Origin: Pseudomonadota bacterium
GTDB taxonomy: Bacteria > Pseudomonadota > Alphaproteobacteria > Rhodospirillales > Magnetospirillaceae
Assembly: GCA_023458315.1 (NCBI GenBank)
Contig: JAEXAH010000116.1
Location: 1-51,164, forward strand
Length of the DNA stretch: 51,164 nt
Reading direction: 5' to 3'
Shown: one piece after another, positions 1 to 8,150 of the stretch
Layout of the letters: every line of letters starts with the position of its first letter
How positions within the stretch are numbered: position 1 is the first letter of the stretch
Position numbers and translations under genes: made by a program
Notes under the pieces: generated by a model
The model's database searches: none
Told to the model about the DNA's origin: nothing
Seen by the model: only the letters and a program-made list of their open reading frames with translations

Positions 1-908
1 GTGTCGGCCATGCCCAGCAGCGCCTGACGGCGCATCAGTTCCGCCTGTTCCGCCTGGTGTTCCCGTTCCCGTTGCAGGCGCACCATGTCCAGCGCGTTGG
101 CGCGGAACAGCGCCAGGGCGCGGGCGATGGGGCCGAATTCGTCGGACCGGTCGGCGGCCAGGGCCAGGGGGCGGTCGTGGGCGTTGTCCAGCACCGCCTG
201 GACGTCGCCTTCCAGGGCGCGGAACAGGCGCGACAGGTGCAGGCCGATGGCGGCGGCCACGGCGGCACCCAGCACCAAGGCGGCACCCACGGTCAGCCAC
301 AGCAGGCGGCTGACGGCGACGTTGGAATCGTGAACGGCGCCGCCGCTGGCCTGCAATTCGCCCAGCATGGAATCGGCGGCCCGGGTGGCGGTGTCGATCA
401 CCGCCTCCATGCGCTGCTGGATGGCTTCCGAGGTTTCGTCGAACTCGCCCATCAGCCTGTTGCCCTGGGCCGGACCGTGATCGACGAAGGCGTGCGCCAT
501 GCGGGTGCCGGTTTGGTAATAGGGCGGGAACGCCTGTTCGGCCTCGGCCAGCGCCTTGACCACATCGTCCAGGCCCAGGGCGGCGGCATGGGCGCGGGCG
601 CGTTCCACGTCGGCGCGGAACTTGGCGGCGAATTCCTCGGCCTTGTCGAAGCCGTCGTCCAGCCCGTCCTGGGCGCGGGTGGCGGACACGTCGCTCAGGA
701 ATTGCTGGACCTGGACCACGTCCAGCTTGGCGTCCTTGATGGCGGTCAGCAGCGGCACGGCGTGTTCGGCCACCGTGTCGGCCTGCTGGCGGATTTCGGT
801 CAGGCGCGGCTGCTGGCCCTCGACGCGCGAGGTGGCGACCAGACCGGTGGCGGCGAAGATGCCGAGCACCAGGCCCAGCCCGGCATAGACTTGGGTGCGG
901 ATTTTCAT
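1..908 (-). CDS. Methyl-accepting chemotaxis protein, N-terminal part (runs off window)
   Basis: Chemoreceptor-type sensor whose C-terminal signalling domain lies beyond the left edge; about 302 residues are visible. The ATG at 908 opens MKIRTQVYAG. A first membrane helix covers about residues 8-24, a largely helical periplasmic ligand-binding region about 30-195, a second helix about 201-226, then a HAMP linker to about 280 ending in a charged coiled coil. This layout is that of a transducer with a four-helix-bundle sensor. The absence of the GGDEF, kinase or methyl-accepting end means a HAMP-containing kinase or cyclase cannot be excluded. It is transcribed away from a 100-bp gap in which I see no convincing promoter. 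Confidence 0.75.
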   Translation of the reverse strand, partial: MKIRTQVYAGLGLVLGIFAATGLVATSRVEGQQPRLTEIRQQADTVAEHAVPLLTAIKDAKLDVVQVQQFLSDVSATRAQDGLDDGFDKAEEFAAKFRADVERARAHAAALGLDDVVKALAEAEQAFPPYYQTGTRMAHAFVDHGPAQGNRLMGEFDETSEAIQQRMEAVIDTATRAADSMLGELQASGGAVHDSNVAVSRLLWLTVGAALVLGAAVAAAIGLHLSRLFRALEGDVQAVLDNAHDRPLALAADRSDEFGPIARALALFRANALDMVRLQREREHQAEQAELMRRQALLGMAD

Positions 909-1008
909 GGCGAAGGCGATGCGGATGTTGCAGGGAGGTACAGGCTTCACCCTATACTTTAGTGTGAAGGTACTCGAAAAGTCATAAAGCTGCAATATCC
1001 CTACGCGT

Positions 1009-1758
1009 TCAGGCGATAACCAGCCCTTGCCATGGCGTCCGGTCGGGCCGCCCGGCGGCGAAACGCCAGATGGGGGGGATTTCGGCGCCCATGGCGGGCA
1101 GCGCGATCAGCGACGACGACACCGTGCCGAAGCCGGAATCGCGGGTGAAGCACATGGCCGCCGCTTCCTCGCCGTCGGGGCCGCCGCCGCCATCGGCCAG
1201 CAGGGCGGTCCAGCCGCTCCAATCCCCGGCCTCGGGGGCGGGCACGGCGGCGGCGCGGAAACGCGGCAGATAGGTCTTGATGCGCGGGCTGGAATCGTCG
1301 TCCAGTTCCAGCGCCGTCAGCATGTGCAGTCCTTCGGCCACCGGGTGCACCTGGACCCGCCGCCCGCCATCGGCCCGCACCCAAAAGGCGTCGCGGTTGT
1401 CGGCCAGCAGCATGTTGAACGGACGATAGGCGCCGCCGTCCAGGGCGGCCAGGGCGCGGGCGGCCTCGATGGCGTCGGCGTGGTCCAGCGCCTCCAGCAC
1501 CAATTCGCCGCGCGTGCGCTTGCCCGCCGCCGGCCCCAGCGTCCCGGCGCGGTTCAGGATGGCCGCCACCACGCCCGCCCGGTTCATGCCCATCCACGAC
1601 CCGCCCGCCAGTTCATCCAGCCCGGCCACCACATCGGGGCGGTCGGGCCAGTGCCGGGCGGGCGGTTTCCAAGGCCGTCCGGCCATTTCGTCACGGTTGG
1701 CGGCGACCAGCACCGGCCACGGCGACAGGGGGCGGCGCAAAATGACCAGGGTACACAT
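1009..1758 (-). CDS. NRDE (TANGO2-like) family protein
   Basis: About 249 residues beginning MCTLV, with the signature block AANRDEM near residues 18-24 that names the NRDE family. The family is related to eukaryotic TANGO2, where the conserved Cys2 and a fold resembling N-terminal nucleophile hydrolases have been noted; the reaction is not known. The reading frame is open further upstream to 1836, but the start at 1758 places Cys2 correctly, so I chose it. No partner gene is evident: the neighbours are a chemoreceptor on the same strand and the divergent ATP synthase inhibitor. Cytosolic; no signal peptide. Confidence 0.8.
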   Translation of the reverse strand: MCTLVILRRPLSPWPVLVAANRDEMAGRPWKPPARHWPDRPDVVAGLDELAGGSWMGMNRAGVVAAILNRAGTLGPAAGKRTRGELVLEALDHADAIEAARALAALDGGAYRPFNMLLADNRDAFWVRADGGRRVQVHPVAEGLHMLTALELDDDSSPRIKTYLPRFRAAAVPAPEAGDWSGWTALLADGGGGPDGEEAAAMCFTRDSGFGTVSSSLIALPAMGAEIPPIWRFAAGRPDRTPWQGLVIA

Positions 1759-1871
1759 GAAAAATCCGTTTCTACTGGAAGCTTCGGCAGTTATAACACC
1801 ATCGCCACGATGGCATCGGGACACAACGACAACCACTTTCCTATAGTGGGCGAAAAAGGAAGTCGCACACC

Positions 1872-2201
1872 ATGACCATGTTCGACGACCGCGAGAAAGC
1901 GTTCGAAGCGAAGTACCGGCTGGACCAGGAAAACCAGTTCAAGGTGAACATCCGCCGGGATAAGCTGCTGGGCTTGTGGGCTGCCGAGCATCTGGGCCTG
2001 TCGGGCGACGCGGCCAAGGCTTATGCCCTGTCGGTGGTGGATGCCGAATTCACCGAACCCGACCACGACGCCAGCCACAAGGTGATCCGCGACTTCGCGG
2101 CCAAGGGCGTGGCGGTGGACGAGCGTCAGGTGCAAAAGGAACTGGCGCGCCTGACCGAACTGGCCCGCGCCCAGATCACCGAAGAGATCGTCAAGAAGTA
2201 G
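1872..2201 (+). CDS. F1-ATPase inhibitor zeta subunit (DUF1476)
   Basis: A 109-residue protein matching the alphaproteobacterial zeta subunit first described in Paracoccus denitrificans, which binds F1 and blocks ATP hydrolysis. Visible family hallmarks are the N-terminal MTMFDDREKAFEAKY segment, the block RRDKLLGLWAAEHLG near residues 28-42, and an all-helical C-terminal half. The start at 1872 follows the pattern MTxFDD known in the family; an in-frame ATG follows at 1878. A strong terminator lies 25 bp after the stop. It stands alone, away from atp genes, as is usual for this family. Confidence 0.88.
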   Translation: MTMFDDREKAFEAKYRLDQENQFKVNIRRDKLLGLWAAEHLGLSGDAAKAYALSVVDAEFTEPDHDASHKVIRDFAAKGVAVDERQVQKELARLTELARAQITEEIVKK

Positions 2202-2226
2202 CCCGCACCGCAGGGTCGAGCGATCG

Positions 2227-2256
2227 GGGCCGGGATTTTCCCGGCCCTTTGTTTTT
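2227..2256 (+). terminator. Rho-independent terminator
   Basis: Perfect 8-bp stem GGGCCGGG (2227-2234) and CCCGGCCC (2240-2247) around ATTTT, followed by TTTGTTTTT. It ends the zeta-subunit transcript and abuts the stop codon of convergent radC. Confidence 0.9.
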
Positions 2257-2970
2257 CTACAACAGCCCGACGCTTTTGAAGCTGGTGTGGCCGCGTCGCC
2301 CGATGACCAGATGGTCGTGCAGGGTGATGCCCAGCGGCCGCAGGGTGTCGCGGACGGCGCGGGTCATTTCGATGTCGGCCTTGGACGGGGTCGGGTCGCC
2401 GCTGGGGTGGTTGTGCACCATGATCAGGGCGCTGGCGTTCAGTTCCAGGGCACGCCGCACCACCTCGCGCGGGTAGAGCGGGGTGTGGTCGACGGTGCCT
2501 TCCTGCTGCAATTCGTCGGCGATCAGCACGTTCTTGCGGTCCAGGAACAGCAGACGGAACTGTTCCTTGGGGCGGCGGGCCATGGCGGCGGTGCAGTAAT
2601 CCAGCAGGGCATCCCAGCTCGAGATCACCGGACGGTCGATCACCTGGGCCTTCAGCATGCGCTGGGCGGCGTGCTCGACCACTTTCAGATAGGCGGCGGT
2701 GGTGGCGGAAACGCCCTTGAAGCGTTGCAGCGTCTCGGCCGGTTGCGCCAGCACCTCGGCGAAGCCGCCGAATTCCTCGATCAACTGCTTGGCCAGCGGC
2801 TTGACGTCCTTTTGCGGAATGACGCTCAGCAGCAATTCCAGGATTTCATAATCGGGCAGGGCGTCGGGCTCGGCCAGGAAGCGGTCGCGCAGGCGCTCGC
2901 GGTGGCCCTTGTAATGGGGCTCCGCGTCCTTTTTCGCGCTCAGTCCGGGCAGGGCGGGTTCCGACGTCAC
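2257..2970 (-). CDS. radC: RadC/JAMM-domain DNA repair-associated protein
   Basis: About 237 residues. An N-terminal helix-hairpin-helix region (about 20-105, with YEILELLL and RFKGVSATTAAYL) is followed by a JAB1/MPN-type domain carrying the metal-site motif HNHPSGDPTPSKAD at about 186-199, so His186, His188 and Asp199 are intact. RadC proteins have this architecture; the old role in recombinational repair is not well supported, and the molecular function is uncertain. I chose the GTG at 2970 because it overlaps the stop of the upstream regulator as GTGA, indicating translational coupling; the frame stays open to 3054 but would overlap that gene by 88 bp. Confidence 0.88.
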   Translation of the reverse strand: MTSEPALPGLSAKKDAEPHYKGHRERLRDRFLAEPDALPDYEILELLLSVIPQKDVKPLAKQLIEEFGGFAEVLAQPAETLQRFKGVSATTAAYLKVVEHAAQRMLKAQVIDRPVISSWDALLDYCTAAMARRPKEQFRLLFLDRKNVLIADELQQEGTVDHTPLYPREVVRRALELNASALIMVHNHPSGDPTPSKADIEMTRAVRDTLRPLGITLHDHLVIGRRGHTSFKSVGLL

Positions 2971-3512
2971 AAGCGGTCGTGAAAGGCTTCCAGCCATTCC
3001 AACCGCAATTCCAGGGTCTGGATGTCGTGATCCAGCCAGTCGGTCAGGTGGCACGGGTCGGAATCGTTGGTGGCGAAGCTGCCGCGCAGATCGATCAGGC
3101 GGGCCAGTTCGCCTTCGACCATCTCGATCAGCAGATCGGCCTGGGCGCGCTGTTCGGCCGGGTCCAGCAGGTCGATGAAGCGCATCTTGAGCGCGATGAT
3201 CAACTTGGACAAATCGGTGCCGGGGCGCAGACGGGCGGTCAGCAAGGTGCGGAATTCGCGCCGTCCGGCCTCGGTGATGGCCAGCAGGGCGTCGTCCTCC
3301 ATGCCCAGGCCGTCCACGGCCTCGACCAGACCTTCATAGCGCAGCAACTCGATCGAGGTGCCCATCAGGTCCAGTTGCGGCCCGGCGACGCGGGACAGGA
3401 AATGGCGGACCGATCCGGCCAGCACCGCATAGCGCATGGGGTCGCGCGCGATGGTGCCCAGGGCGCACAGACGGACGGCTTCCTTCGGCGTCAGGGTGTT
3501 GTCGGCGAACAT
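2967..3512 (-). CDS. PadR-like transcriptional regulator (tentative)
   Basis: A 181-residue soluble protein. The N-terminal half looks like a winged helix (TPKEAVRLCALGTIA then a sensor-like stretch, and VEAVDGLGMEDDALLAITEAGRREF resembling the recognition helix and wing). The C-terminal part is a long amphipathic helical hairpin ending LDHDIQTLELRLEWLEAFHDRL, as in the dimerisation arm of PadR/Vir-activator proteins. The gene is coupled to radC downstream and has its own promoter and palindrome just upstream. The family assignment is by general resemblance only; a divergent MarR/PadR-type or unnamed family is possible. Confidence 0.55.
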   Translation of the reverse strand: MFADNTLTPKEAVRLCALGTIARDPMRYAVLAGSVRHFLSRVAGPQLDLMGTSIELLRYEGLVEAVDGLGMEDDALLAITEAGRREFRTLLTARLRPGTDLSKLIIALKMRFIDLLDPAEQRAQADLLIEMVEGELARLIDLRGSFATNDSDPCHLTDWLDHDIQTLELRLEWLEAFHDRL

Positions 3513-3536
3513 GATCGGTGCCCTCTCGTGGCCCTA

Positions 3537-3582
3537 GTTGCGAGTCATTCGCAACATATAATGCGGCGCACGAATTTGTCCA
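3537..3582 (-). promoter_or_regulatory. Promoter overlapping a 19-bp palindromic operator
   Basis: On the minus strand TGGACA (3582-3577) and TATATG (3560-3555) are spaced 16 bp apart. Immediately downstream, where transcription would start, is a perfect inverted repeat GTTGCGA-5 bp-TCGCAAC at 3537-3555. It lies 25 bp before the start of the PadR-like gene, the usual position for an autorepressor. The sequence also resembles Fur-class palindromes. Confidence 0.55.
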
Positions 3583-3598
3583 GTGCCGTCATTATGGC

Positions 3599-3690
3599 AG
3601 AAAGCCCGGCCGGGTCATAGTCCCCATGCCGGGCTTTCTCAGCCTTGGGTTGCTTGGTGGCGGGCGCCGGTGATCGGTTCCGATCACCGG
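3599..3690 (-). terminator. Two hairpins downstream of the PAS-GGDEF gene
   Basis: Reading leftward from the stop at 3700, a perfect 11-bp stem (CCGGTGATCGG with its complement, 3667-3690) is followed by a 12-bp stem (AGAAAGCCCGGC with its complement, 3599-3639). Neither has a long U-run, so termination is probable but not certain. Confidence 0.55.
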
Positions 3691-3699
3691 GACATGGTA

Positions 3700-4998
3700 T
3701 CAGTCCTTGAATTCCTCGACCGGGTGGCCGTGACCGGCGAAGAAGCAAAAGCCGTTGCGGCCCGCGTGCTTGACCCGGTACATGGCGATGTCGGCGGCCT
3801 TGCACACTTCTTCCATGCTGTCGCCGTCGTCGGGGAACACCGCGACGCCGATCGAGGCGCCGATCTGGCAGGGGTGGCCTTCGTAATCGAAGGGGCGCGA
3901 CAGGGATTCGACGATCTTGCGCGCCACCAGCGCGGCCTCGGCGGGGCGGGCGATTTCCTCGACCAGCACCACGAATTCGTCGCCGCCGACCCGCGCCACC
4001 GTGTCGGACGACCGCACGCAGGCGGCCAGCCGGTCCGACACGCCGCGCAGGACGTGGTCGCCCGCCTCGTGGCCCAGGGTGTCGTTGATGGGCTTGAACT
4101 TGTCCAAATCCACGTACAGCACCGCCATGCGGCCGCCATGGCGGCGGGCGCGGGCCAGGGCGTGGTTCATGCGGTCGTTCAGCAGGTTGCGGTTGGGCAG
4201 GCCGGTCAGGGTGTCGTGATGGGCCAGACGGCGGATGCGGTCCTCGTTCTCCTTGCGCTCGGAAATGTCGCGCAGGATGGCGGTGAACAGCCGGTGCTTG
4301 CCGTGGCGCAGCTCGGACACCGAGATTTCCATGGGAAAGGTGGCGCCGTCCTGGCGCTGGCCGACGCCTTCGACCAGCCGCCCCATCAGGGTCGGGAACA
4401 GGCCCGACATATAGGCGTCGAAGAAACGCTGGTGATGGTTGCGCATGGAATCGGGCATCAAATCGCCCAGGTCGATGCCCGCCATGCGCCCGCGCTTGTA
4501 GCCGAACATCTGTTCCGCCGCCGGGTTGGCGGATTCCACCTTGCCGGAATCGTTGATGGTGACGATGCCTTCGGCCACCGAGGCCAGGATGCCTTGCAGC
4601 CGTTCCTCGCGCTCGCGCAGGGCCTCGGCTGACTTGACGAATTTCGAGATGTCGCGGCCTTCGATGAAGAAGGTGTCGTCCGACGGCACGCGGCGCACCC
4701 GCAACTCCGCTTCGAATACCGTGCCGTCGGCGCGCGACAGCTTGAGCGGCAGGAATTCTTCTTCGGCCAGCAATTCCCAGCCCGCTTCCATCAGAAAGCG
4801 GTAATCGTCCACCACCCAATCCTCGAACGGACAGCCGATGGCGTCCTCGGACGAGGTCAGGCCCAGCATGCGCACGCCGGCATTGTTGAGGAAGATGATC
4901 TGGTTGTCGCGGAGCAGGCACACCAAGGAGGACGCGAGCTCCAGAAGCTCGCGGTCGAGAACGATGGTCGCGGTGCGTGTGGCCACGGAAGCCGTCAC
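3700..4998 (-). CDS. PAS-PAS-GGDEF diguanylate cyclase
   Basis: About 432 residues with no membrane segment: a PAS domain (about 15-125), a second PAS domain (about 135-245) and a GGDEF domain (about 260-425). The active-site motif GGDEF is intact near 338-342. The product-inhibition I-site RSSD lies at about 329-332, exactly five residues before it, so an active, feedback-inhibited c-di-GMP synthase is expected. There is no EAL domain. I chose the GTG at 4998, preceded by GGAGG and AGAGG; the frame also opens with TTG at 5028, which would add ten residues. It stands alone between meaB and the PadR-like gene. Confidence 0.9.
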   Translation of the reverse strand: MTASVATRTATIVLDRELLELASSLVCLLRDNQIIFLNNAGVRMLGLTSSEDAIGCPFEDWVVDDYRFLMEAGWELLAEEEFLPLKLSRADGTVFEAELRVRRVPSDDTFFIEGRDISKFVKSAEALREREERLQGILASVAEGIVTINDSGKVESANPAAEQMFGYKRGRMAGIDLGDLMPDSMRNHHQRFFDAYMSGLFPTLMGRLVEGVGQRQDGATFPMEISVSELRHGKHRLFTAILRDISERKENEDRIRRLAHHDTLTGLPNRNLLNDRMNHALARARRHGGRMAVLYVDLDKFKPINDTLGHEAGDHVLRGVSDRLAACVRSSDTVARVGGDEFVVLVEEIARPAEAALVARKIVESLSRPFDYEGHPCQIGASIGVAVFPDDGDSMEEVCKAADIAMYRVKHAGRNGFCFFAGHGHPVEEFKD

Positions 4999-5077
4999 CT
5001 CTACCTTTCCCTCCACCGGTTTACGCAATGGTCAGTCCAAACCCATGCGGAAGTCAACAACCAACACTTCCGGTGCT

Positions 5078-5995
5078 TCAGGACAGGGCATCATGCAACT
5101 GCGCCAGTCGGGTGAACGGCGACACGCCCGGCGGCAGCGACAGGTCGCCCGCCCGGCGGATACCCTCGCGGCCCCAGCGTTCGCGCACCGCCTCTTCCAG
5201 CCATGCCTGGGCCTGGGCGTGGCGGGCGGCGGCCAGGCGGTCGTCGCCGCCCAGGAAGGCGGCGTGGCCGTCGATGGCCTCGACCAACCCGTCGATGCCG
5301 TCGCGGCGCGCCGACGACACCATCAGCACCGGCACTTCCCAGCCGCCGCTTTCGTCGCCGGCACCGCCCAGCGACAGGGCGCCCAGAACGTCGGCCCGTG
5401 CCCGGCGGGCCTCTTTTTCCATGTCGGCCTTGGTCACGACCACCACATGGGGGATTTCGGCGATGCCCGCCTTCATGAATTGCAGCGAATCGCCCGAACC
5501 GGGCTGCACGCAGAACAGCACGGTGTCGGCGACGCCGACCACGTCGGTTTCGCTTTGGCCGACGCCCACGGTTTCGATCAGCACCACGTCGTACAGGGCG
5601 CGCATCAGCACCATGCTGGACACCGTCAGCCCGGCCAGTCCGCCCAGCCGGTCGCGCGCCGCCATGGAGCGGACGAAGATGCCCTGGTCCTCGGGGTCGG
5701 TGGACAGGCGGGTGCGGTCGCCCAAAAGCGCCCCGCCCGACCGCCGCGACGACGGATCGACGGCGATGCACGCCACCCGGCGCCCGCGGCCGCGCCAATT
5801 GCCGATCAGCGCGTTCATCAGGGTGGACTTGCCGACGCCGGGCGGGCCGGTCATGCCGACCACATGGGCGGTGGGCTCGGCATAGGCGGCATCCAGCAAC
5901 GCCACCGTCTCGGGGGCGTCGGGGGCGCGTTCCAACTGGGCGAGGGCGCGGGCGAGAGCGGCCTTGCCGCCGCTGCGGATGGTGTCGAGGCTCAT
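5078..5995 (-). CDS. MeaB/ArgK-type GTPase (methylmalonyl-CoA mutase chaperone family)
   Basis: About 305 residues of the G3E P-loop family. The Walker A motif GPPGVGKST is at about 50-58; VDPSSRRSGGALLGDRTR follows, then the switch segment IETVGVGQSETDV and the base-recognition motif TKAD. MeaB proteins protect and load the B12 cofactor of methylmalonyl-CoA mutase. No mutase gene is in the window, so the client is inferred from family only. The frame extends to 6031, but MSLDTIRSGG at 5995 matches the usual family N-terminus. Divergent from dsbB with about 66 bp between starts. Confidence 0.85.
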   Translation of the reverse strand: MSLDTIRSGGKAALARALAQLERAPDAPETVALLDAAYAEPTAHVVGMTGPPGVGKSTLMNALIGNWRGRGRRVACIAVDPSSRRSGGALLGDRTRLSTDPEDQGIFVRSMAARDRLGGLAGLTVSSMVLMRALYDVVLIETVGVGQSETDVVGVADTVLFCVQPGSGDSLQFMKAGIAEIPHVVVVTKADMEKEARRARADVLGALSLGGAGDESGGWEVPVLMVSSARRDGIDGLVEAIDGHAAFLGGDDRLAAARHAQAQAWLEEAVRERWGREGIRRAGDLSLPPGVSPFTRLAQLHDALS

Positions 5996-6061
5996 GGCGG
6001 CGATCATCCCCATCCCGGCCGATGTGGTCAAGCGGCCAGGGCTTTGCTATGGTTCGGCGTC

Positions 6062-6547
6062 ATGACGACCATGCTTTCGCGGCTGCTGCCGCATTTCGTG
6101 CTGGCGGTCAGCATCCTGGCCCTGGCGACCGCCCTGGTGGCGCAATACGGTTTCGGCCTGAAGCCGTGCGAGCTGTGCATCGTCCAGCGCGTCCCCTTCG
6201 TGGTGGCGGGCGGGCTGGCGGCGCTGGCGCTGCTGCGTCGCGCGGCCTGCTGGCGGCGGGTTCTGATGGCGGTGGCCGGACTGGCCTTTCTGGTCAATTC
6301 CGGCGTCGCCGTCTTTCATTTCGGCGTCGAGCAGAAATGGTGGCAATCCACCTGCGCCGCGTCCAAACAGGCGCCCATGGCCGTCACCGATCTGGCGGCC
6401 ATGATGTCGAAACCGGTCGAGGCGCGGTGCGACGAACCGGCCTGGGCGTGGCACGGCATCACCATGGCGGCCATGAACATCGTGTTTTCCGGCGGTCTGG
6501 CCCTGGTGACGCTGGTGCTGGTCCGCCGCATGGAGAAATCGGCATGA
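6062..6547 (+). CDS. dsbB: DsbB-family disulfide bond formation protein
   Basis: A 161-residue four-helix membrane protein. The CELC pair (Cys36, Cys39) follows the first helix as in DsbB, and a second periplasmic pair Cys98/Cys123 lies in the loop between helices three and four, so both redox centres needed to pass electrons from DsbA to quinone are present. The first ATG of MTTMLSRLLPHF at 6062 was chosen. Its stop overlaps the start of coq7 as ATGA, indicating an operon; linking a quinone-dependent oxidase with a ubiquinone biosynthesis enzyme is functionally sensible. Confidence 0.88.
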   Translation: MTTMLSRLLPHFVLAVSILALATALVAQYGFGLKPCELCIVQRVPFVVAGGLAALALLRRAACWRRVLMAVAGLAFLVNSGVAVFHFGVEQKWWQSTCAASKQAPMAVTDLAAMMSKPVEARCDEPAWAWHGITMAAMNIVFSGGLALVTLVLVRRMEKSA

Positions 6548-7074
6548 GCGTTCCCGTCGAAACCAAGGACCAGATGATCGCCCGTTTCCTGCGGGTCAAC
6601 CAGGCGGGCGAACTGGGCGCGGTGCGCATCTACCAGGGCCAGCGGGCGGTGCTGGGCAAGGGCCGCCACGGCCCGCAACTGGCGCACATGGCCGAACAGG
6701 AACAGCATCATCTGGACACGTTCACCAGGATGATCGGCGAGCGTAAGGTGCGGCCGACGGTGATGAGCCCGCTGTGGCACGTGGCCGGGTTCGTGCTGGG
6801 CGCCGGAACGGCGTTGCTGGGCGAACGTGCCGCCATGGCCTGCACCGTGGCGGTCGAGGAAGCCATCGACGAGCATTACGCCGAACAGGCCGCCGCCCTG
6901 GGCGAAGACGAGGCCGACCTCAAGGCCACCATCGAACAGTTCCGCGCCGAGGAACTGGAACACCGCGACATCGGTCTGGCCAACGGCGCGGAACAGGCCC
7001 CGGCCTATCCGCTGCTGTCCGCCGCCATCAAGACCGGCTGCAAGGCCGCCATCTGGCTGAGCGAGCGGGTTTAG
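6544..7074 (+). CDS. coq7: Demethoxyubiquinone hydroxylase Coq7
   Basis: 176 residues of the di-iron Coq7/CLK-1 family, which performs the penultimate ring hydroxylation in ubiquinone synthesis. Iron-ligand segments are visible: NQAGELGAVRIYQGQ (Glu23), AEQEQHHLDTF (about 50-60), VEEAIDEHYAEQ and RAEELEHRD. The length is typical for the short bacterial form; peripheral attachment to the inner membrane is expected from the family. Translationally coupled to dsbB. Its stop overlaps that of the convergent M48 peptidase by 4 bp. Confidence 0.92.
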   Translation: MSVPVETKDQMIARFLRVNQAGELGAVRIYQGQRAVLGKGRHGPQLAHMAEQEQHHLDTFTRMIGERKVRPTVMSPLWHVAGFVLGAGTALLGERAAMACTVAVEEAIDEHYAEQAAALGEDEADLKATIEQFRAEELEHRDIGLANGAEQAPAYPLLSAAIKTGCKAAIWLSERV

Positions 7075-8111
7075 GGCTTTTCCGCCCCGCAAATCCCCTT
7101 CAGCGCCTGCCATTGTTCGGCATCCAGCGCCGCCGCCGCCGGGGCGCCGTCCAGGCGCTCGACCGCGTCGGCGCGGCCCAGGCTGTCGGGATGGGTGGAC
7201 AGCCATACCGGCACCATGCCCGGCTTTTCCCCCAGGCGGCGGAAGAACGACGACAGGCCGCGCGCATCCAGACCGGCCGCGTGCAGCAGGGTGACGGCGC
7301 CCGCATCGGCCGCCGCCTCGTCCTCGCGCGAGTAGGCCCCGGCCAGTCCCATGGCGGCGGCGGTGGCGACCACGCCCGAGGAATCGCCGGTGATCAGCGT
7401 CACCGCCACGCCGATGCCGGTGGCGCGGATCATGGCGGCCACCGGATGGCGCAGGCGCAGATGGGTGAATTCATGGGCCAGAACCCCGGCCAGTTCGCCG
7501 GGGTCGCGGGCATCCTTCAGCAATCCCGAGAACACCATCACCGTGCCGCCGGGCAAGGCGATGGCGTTGGTGTCGCGCTGGCGCACCACCACCACCCGGC
7601 GCGGCCGCTGCGACGGCTCCAGCCCGGCGGCCAGACGATCGACCAGCAGGCGCAGGGCGGCGTCGCCCGCCGGTTGGCCGCAAACGCCCCATTGCCGTTG
7701 CAGGCCGTCGGCCAGGGTGTCGCCCCAGGCGTTTTCCCACGATCGCGGCACCAGATCGCCCAATCCGCGCGCCGCCGCCGGAATGCCCAGCCACAGCGCC
7801 GCCAGCAATGCCGCCGTGGCGGCCAGGGCGGCCACCGCCTTGCTCCAGGGAAAGCGCGGCGGCGGCGGCAGCAGCGGGCGGACGAATTCCGCCTGGGTCA
7901 TGCTCAGGCGGGCATCGGGGTCGGCGGCGCAGCGCAGCCGCACGCCGCCATCGGGAAGCTCGCCATCGGCGCGCAGATCGTCGATGCGCCAGAACGCCAC
8001 CAGCAGGCCGTCCTCGCCCCGGATGTCCAGCCCGGCGGCCGAGGGCGACACCGTCACCTTGCGGCTGGCGGCGGTGCGTCCGTCGTTGAAGCGGCCGGGC
8101 AGGGCAACCAT
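7071..8111 (-). CDS. M48-family zinc metalloprotease
   Basis: 346 residues. The N-terminal about 85 residues form a small beta-rich domain, one membrane helix is at about 90-110, and the peptidase domain follows with the zinc motif HEFTH at about 213-217 and a downstream SREDEAAAD segment supplying the third ligand. Such Oma1/BepA-like proteases act in membrane or periplasmic protein quality control; the substrate is unknown. It is the second gene of a pair with DUF898, joined by an unusual triplicated start/stop junction. Start ATG at 8111 follows GGGAGAATTCTG. Confidence 0.85.
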   Translation of the reverse strand: MVALPGRFNDGRTAASRKVTVSPSAAGLDIRGEDGLLVAFWRIDDLRADGELPDGGVRLRCAADPDARLSMTQAEFVRPLLPPPPRFPWSKAVAALAATAALLAALWLGIPAAARGLGDLVPRSWENAWGDTLADGLQRQWGVCGQPAGDAALRLLVDRLAAGLEPSQRPRRVVVVRQRDTNAIALPGGTVMVFSGLLKDARDPGELAGVLAHEFTHLRLRHPVAAMIRATGIGVAVTLITGDSSGVVATAAAMGLAGAYSREDEAAADAGAVTLLHAAGLDARGLSSFFRRLGEKPGMVPVWLSTHPDSLGRADAVERLDGAPAAAALDAEQWQALKGICGAEKP

Positions 8112-8150
8112 CAGAATTCTCCCATCAGAATTCTCCCATCAGAATTCTCC
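8109..8150 (-). repeat. Three tandem 14-bp repeats carrying stop/start/RBS
   Basis: The unit CATCAGAATTCTCC occurs three times head to tail (8109-8122, 8123-8136, 8137-8150). On the coding strand each copy reads GGAGAATTCTGATG, that is a ribosome site plus TGATG. The first TGA ends the DUF898 gene (8139-8141); two ATGs then open four-codon frames reading Met-Gly-Glu-Phe-stop (8139-8125 and 8125-8111); the last ATG (8111) starts the M48 peptidase. The 14-bp period shifts frame each time so that all junctions are 1-nt TGATG overlaps. Confidence 0.95.

Noticed and set aside
57..962. A 301-codon plus-strand frame at the left edge
   Set aside because: It is the complement of the chemoreceptor gene, whose membrane helices and HAMP linker are clear on the minus strand.
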